Below are positions 41,752-44,603 of a stretch of DNA of 44,603 bases, one piece after another. The DNA comes from Marinitenerispora sediminis (GTDB lineage: Bacteria; Actinomycetota; Actinomycetes; Streptosporangiales; Streptosporangiaceae). The notes beneath the pieces were generated by a model. It searched no databases. It was not told the origin of the DNA and worked only from the letters and a program-made list of their open reading frames with translations. The translations under genes and the position numbers were made by a program. The stretch spans positions 1 to 44,603 of the forward strand of contig NZ_QEIO01000079.1 in the NCBI RefSeq assembly GCF_003336425.1. The letters run 5' to 3'. The first letter of the stretch is position 1. Each line of letters begins with the position of its first letter.

Positions 41752-41934
41752 TCACCACTGCTGGACGCCCTGCCAGTTGATGAACCAGTTGTGCGCCTGG
41801 GCGAACGCCACGTCCAGCTTGGTGTCCTTGTCCTTGGTGTCGCGGAAGTTGGACCGGAGGTACACGCGGAAGCCGGTGTGGGTGAGCCGCCCCCGGCGGA
41901 TTCCGCACACTCCCGCCACCTGCGACGATCCCAT
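41752..41934 (-). CDS. Small protein of unknown function
   Basis: Up to 60 residues on the minus strand. From the THTGFRVYL segment to the stop, every codon ends in G or C and the composition is that of a real protein (basic and acidic DTKDKDTKLD stretch, then AQAHNWFINWQGVQQW). I do not recognise the family. Start uncertain: ATG 41934, or GTG 41910 (aggtgg upstream on that strand), which gives 52 residues. The abrupt aromatic C-terminus could be the tail of a once larger gene. The start region abuts the cimA leader promoter on the opposite strand, so the two may be divergently transcribed. Confidence 0.55.
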   Translation of the reverse strand: MGSSQVAGVCGIRRGRLTHTGFRVYLRSNFRDTKDKDTKLDVAFAQAHNWFINWQGVQQW

Positions 41935-41950
41935 GTGGCAGACTGGTCCC

Positions 41951-41992
41951 GTGCCGTCGCGGCTGATCATTATCGAGCGGCGCGCTGGCTGA
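41951..41992 (+). CDS. cimA leader peptide, isoleucine-rich (proposed)
   Basis: A 13-residue ORF, MPSRLIIIERRAG, starting at GTG 41951 and stopping at 41992. Leu and three consecutive Ile codons (ctg atc att atc) are followed by a charged tail, a layout like the ilvB leader. cagact (41939-41944) is a plausible -10 box seven bases before the GTG, implying a leaderless transcript. The sequence overlapping its end, gcgcgctggc (41980-41989), is exactly complementary to gccagcgcgc (42004-42013), giving a pause-type helix before the terminator. The role is inferred from arrangement. Confidence 0.75.
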   Translation: MPSRLIIIERRAG

Positions 41993-42014
41993 CCACGGAC
42001 CTCGCCAGCGCGCT

Positions 42015-42044
42015 GACCTCTCGTGTCCACGAGGGGTCTTTTTT
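42015..42044 (+). terminator. cimA attenuator terminator
   Basis: gacctctcgt (42015-42024) pairs with acgaggggtc (42029-42038; one G-T pair), followed by six T residues (42039-42044). It lies between the leader peptide and the cimA start. Only this and the ilvB attenuator have such T tracts in the window. Confidence 0.85.
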
Positions 42045-42090
42045 ATTGGGCCGGCGGGGCGACCACCACCTGTTTCGGGGAGTTCCACCC

Positions 42091-43833
42091 ATGTTGGACG
42101 ACAGTTTCCACGTCTTCGACACGACCCTGCGCGACGGCGCCCAGCGGGAGGGGGTCAACCTGACCGTCGCCGACAAGCTGGCGATCGCGCGGCTGCTGGA
42201 CGAGTTCGGTGTGGGCTTCATCGAGGGCGGGTGGCCCGGCGCCAACCCCAAGGACACCGAGTTCTTCCGGCGGGCCCGGACCGAACTCCCACTGCGCAAT
42301 GCCCGGCTCACCGCGTTCGGCTCCACCCGGCGCGCCGGCACCCGGGCCGCGGACGACCCGCAGGTGGCGGCGCTGCGCGAGTCGGGGGCTCCGGTCGTCA
42401 CCCTGGTGGCCAAGAGCGACGCCCGGCACGTGGAACGGGCGCTGCGCACCACGCTCGCGGAGAACCTGGCCATGGTCGCCGACACCGTGGCGTACCTGCG
42501 GGAGCACGGTCAGCGGATCTTCGTGGACTGCGAGCACTTCTTCGACGGCTACCGGTACGACCCCGAGTACGCGCTGAGCGTGGTGCGGGCCGCTGCGGAG
42601 GCGGGCGCCGACGTCGTCGTGCTGTGCGACACCAACGGCGGGATGCTCCCGGCCGACGTGACCGCGGTGGTCGCCGCGGTCCGGGAGCGCACCGGCGCCC
42701 GGCTGGGCATCCACGCGCAGGACGACACCGGGTGCGCGGTCGCCAACACGCTGGCCGCGGTGGACGCCGGCGTGACGCACGTGCAGTGCACCGCCAACGG
42801 CTACGGCGAGCGCGTCGGCAACGCCAACCTGTTCTCGGTGGTCGGCGCGCTGGAGCTCAAGTACGACCGCCGGGTGCTCCCCGAGGGCGGCCTGCGGGAG
42901 ATGACCCGCGTCTCGCAGGCGGTCGCGGAGATCGTCAACATCGCCCCGGCGACCCACCAGCCCTACGTGGGGGTGTCGGCCTTCGCCCACAAGGCGGGAC
43001 TGCACGCCTCCGCCATCAAGGTGGACCCGGACCTGTACCAGCACACCGATCCGGCGCTGGTCGGCAACGACATGCGCATGCTGGTCTCGGACATGGCGGG
43101 CCGTGCCTCGATCGAACTCAAGGCGAAGGAGCTCGGCATCGACCTCTCCGGCGACCGGGCGCTGCTCGGCCGGGTGGTCGACCGCGTCAAGGCACTGGAG
43201 CTGCGGGGATACAGCTTCGAGGCGGCCGACGCCTCACTGGAGCTGCTGCTCCGGGAGGAACTGGGCCGCCCGGTGCGGTACTTCGAAGCGGAATCCTGGC
43301 GCGTGATCGCGGAGCGACGAGCCGCCGCACGTCCGGAAGCGTCGGCACCGGTTGCCGGAGGCCGATTGGTGTCGGCGGTGGAGGGGAGTGCGGTGGGGAG
43401 TGCGGCTGGTGGCGGTGTGCGGCGAGCCGGATCCGAGTCCCCTCGCGGGAGCGCGGACGTCTCCCCGTTCCTCGGTGCTCCGGCCGCCGCGCTCAGTGAG
43501 GCCACCGTGAAACTGCACGTCAAGGGCGAGCGGGTGATCGCCACCGCCGAGGGCAACGGCCCGGTCAACGCACTGGACCGCGCACTGCGCACCGCCATGG
43601 AGGGTGTGTACACCGCGCTGGCCAGCCTCGAACTGACCGACTACAAGGTGCGCATCCTGGAGGGCACCTCCGGTACCGACGCCGTCACGCGGATCCTGCT
43701 CACGTTCAGCGACGGCCGCGGGGAGTGGACCACGGTGGGGGTGGGGGAGAACGTCATCGACGCCTCCTGGACCGCCCTGGAGCAGGCTGTGACGTACGGC
43801 CTGCTGCGTCAGGGGTACCCGAGCCGCGTCTGA
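42091..43833 (+). CDS. cimA: (R)-citramalate synthase
   Basis: A 580-residue LeuA-like enzyme that condenses pyruvate and acetyl-CoA to citramalate, a threonine-independent start for isoleucine synthesis. DTTLRDGAQREG near residue 10 carries the catalytic Arg and metal Asp; YGERVGNANL near 241 and the C-terminal LeuA dimer domain (from about 470, LHVKGERV) are present. The usual HxHND metal motif reads HAQDD near 208, with His replaced by Gln. The protein is about 40 residues longer than usual because the linker (about 405-460) is low-complexity; part of it is encoded by sequence matching the 103-bp repeat family. ATG 42091 has ggggag eight bases upstream. Regulated by the leader attenuator. 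Confidence 0.9.
   Translation: MLDDSFHVFDTTLRDGAQREGVNLTVADKLAIARLLDEFGVGFIEGGWPGANPKDTEFFRRARTELPLRNARLTAFGSTRRAGTRAADDPQVAALRESGAPVVTLVAKSDARHVERALRTTLAENLAMVADTVAYLREHGQRIFVDCEHFFDGYRYDPEYALSVVRAAAEAGADVVVLCDTNGGMLPADVTAVVAAVRERTGARLGIHAQDDTGCAVANTLAAVDAGVTHVQCTANGYGERVGNANLFSVVGALELKYDRRVLPEGGLREMTRVSQAVAEIVNIAPATHQPYVGVSAFAHKAGLHASAIKVDPDLYQHTDPALVGNDMRMLVSDMAGRASIELKAKELGIDLSGDRALLGRVVDRVKALELRGYSFEAADASLELLLREELGRPVRYFEAESWRVIAERRAAARPEASAPVAGGRLVSAVEGSAVGSAAGGGVRRAGSESPRGSADVSPFLGAPAAALSEATVKLHVKGERVIATAEGNGPVNALDRALRTAMEGVYTALASLELTDYKVRILEGTSGTDAVTRILLTFSDGRGEWTTVGVGENVIDASWTALEQAVTYGLLRQGYPSRV
43370..43428 (+). repeat. Copy of the dispersed repeat inside cimA
   Basis: ggcggtggaggggagtg (43373-43389) is an exact 17-bp match to the 103-bp repeats at 6284 and 6387, and similarity continues with few mismatches through ggcgagc at 43421-43427. 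It is read in frame as VSAVEGSAVGSAAGGGVRRAG within the interdomain linker. Confidence 0.7.
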
Positions 43834-43889
43834 GCCGAGTCCGGCCCGTCCGGGGCCCCGCTCCCCGGTGAGAACGGCCGCCGCACCGG

Positions 43890-43930
43890 GGGCCTGGGGG
43901 CCGGGGGACGGGCGCCCGGCCCCCAGGCCC
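43890..43930. terminator. Bidirectional terminator between cimA and the protease gene
   Basis: gggcctgggggccggg (43890-43905) and cccggcccccaggccc (43915-43930) form a perfect 16-bp stem with a 9-nt loop, between convergent genes. Confidence 0.82.
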
Positions 43931-44016
43931 ACCGATTCTCGACGAGGCCGGGGCCGGCTGCCTTCCGCTGCCCGCCGCCGGCGCTCTCTTCGGACGGGGA
44001 GGACAGCGGTGCGCTG

Positions 44017-44603
44017 TCAGGGGTGCGGCCAGCCGTTGGGCTGGCAGCCCTGGAGGCTGAGGGTCTGCTGCTGCATGACGGGGGCGGGCTTGCCGTCGCC
44101 GGGGCAGTCCACATGGCCGTGGCCGAGTGCGTGGCCGACCTCGTGGTTGACCACGTACACGCGGTAGGTCTCCAGGTCGCCGTCGAAGTGCCTGACCCCG
44201 CTCACCCAGCGGTTCTGGTTGATGATGGCGCGCTCGCCCTGGGTGCACGAGACCTCGCCGTCGGTCCGCAGCGGGTAGCACATGGTGTCCACCGTCTCCG
44301 GGGCGGCCAGCGCCACCCGGAAGTCGACCGGGCCGGAGTCCACCCGCTGCACCGACATCCCCTCGCCGACCCAGCCGCGCGGGTCGCCGAGCACCTCGTC
44401 GACCGCCGCCGCGAAGTCGCCGGCGTCGCCGGGCAGCCCCTCCTCGACCTCCACGAGGTAGCGGCGCAGCGGGCCGGAGCCCCGTACGGGGCTCTCGCCC
44501 TCGACCACCGCCAGCTCACCGTCGGCGGTGGCCACCTCCTCCACCACCGAGCGGAGCAGTACGGGCGGCTCCGCCGACGGGGAGGGCGAGGGCGGCCGTG
44601 AGG
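44017..44603 (-). CDS. Secreted DUF3152-type zinc metalloprotease (5' part outside window)
   Basis: The minus-strand frame runs from the window edge to the stop at 44017, 195 residues. It begins in a Ser/Pro-rich linker (SRPPSPSPSAEPP), followed by a globular domain with YLVEVEEGLPGDAGDFAAAV, a DFRVALAAPETVD segment, CYPLRTDGEVSC and the zinc motif HEVGHALGHGH, the hallmark of metzincin-like DUF3152 proteases. Two cysteines near the C-terminus (HVDCPGDG, LQGCQPNGW) could form a disulfide, as expected for an extracellular enzyme. The signal peptide or membrane anchor should lie beyond the window. Substrate unknown. Shares a terminator with cimA. Confidence 0.85.
   Translation of the reverse strand, partial: SRPPSPSPSAEPPVLLRSVVEEVATADGELAVVEGESPVRGSGPLRRYLVEVEEGLPGDAGDFAAAVDEVLGDPRGWVGEGMSVQRVDSGPVDFRVALAAPETVDTMCYPLRTDGEVSCTQGERAIINQNRWVSGVRHFDGDLETYRVYVVNHEVGHALGHGHVDCPGDGKPAPVMQQQTLSLQGCQPNGWPHP

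Overview
The window is very GC-rich DNA (third codon positions almost all G/C, many GTG starts, several leaderless starts), typical of a high-GC actinomycete. Gene content and order (etfBA, cysteine desulfurase, mnmA, ligA, gatCA...gatB, ilvBNC-serA-leuB-ilvE, cimA) suggest a relative of Nocardiopsis, Thermobifida or Streptomonospora; that placement is inference from sequence alone. It reads as chromosomal housekeeping DNA with a few accessory insertions.

Layout. 1-1500: decayed IS5-type transposase on the minus strand, then about 900 bp with no assignable gene. 1510-4614: a TPP riboswitch and the ykoE-ykoD-ykoC ECF-type transporter for a thiamine precursor. 4748-10915: enoyl-CoA hydratase, a YbaK/EbsC-type editing protein, a repeat-filled gap, a membrane-anchored Ser/Thr kinase, and etfB-etfA. 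11052-18578: cysteine desulfurase, a minus-strand conserved protein, mnmA, a DedA-like membrane protein, a MetE-type zinc methyltransferase and ligA. 18909-20694: a GGDEF-EAL gene that appears broken by an internal out-of-frame deletion. 20999-27867: gatC-gatA and gatB, separated by two minus-strand, sortase-anchored thioester-domain (TQXA) surface proteins. 28519-31227: an intact PAS-GGDEF-EAL membrane protein.

31411-43833 is a branched-chain amino acid region: ilvB-ilvN-ilvC, serA, leuB and ilvE, then a divergent epimerase/TetR pair, a tiny minus-strand ORF, and cimA (citramalate synthase, a threonine-independent entry to isoleucine). Both ilvB and cimA are preceded by what looks like a complete transcription-attenuation system: a -10-like box, an apparently leaderless GTG leader peptide rich in the relevant codons (LILVL for ilvB, LIII for cimA), and a terminator hairpin with six T residues. 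The window ends inside a secreted DUF3152-type zinc protease gene on the minus strand.

Most notable: the isoleucine-coded attenuator in front of cimA; a dispersed repeat (about 103-105 bp unit) in two intergenic gaps that also appears in frame inside the cimA linker; the thioester adhesin pair splitting gatCAB; the disrupted c-di-GMP gene beside an intact paralogue; and the kinase linker built from four perfect 24-bp repeats encoding TQV motifs.
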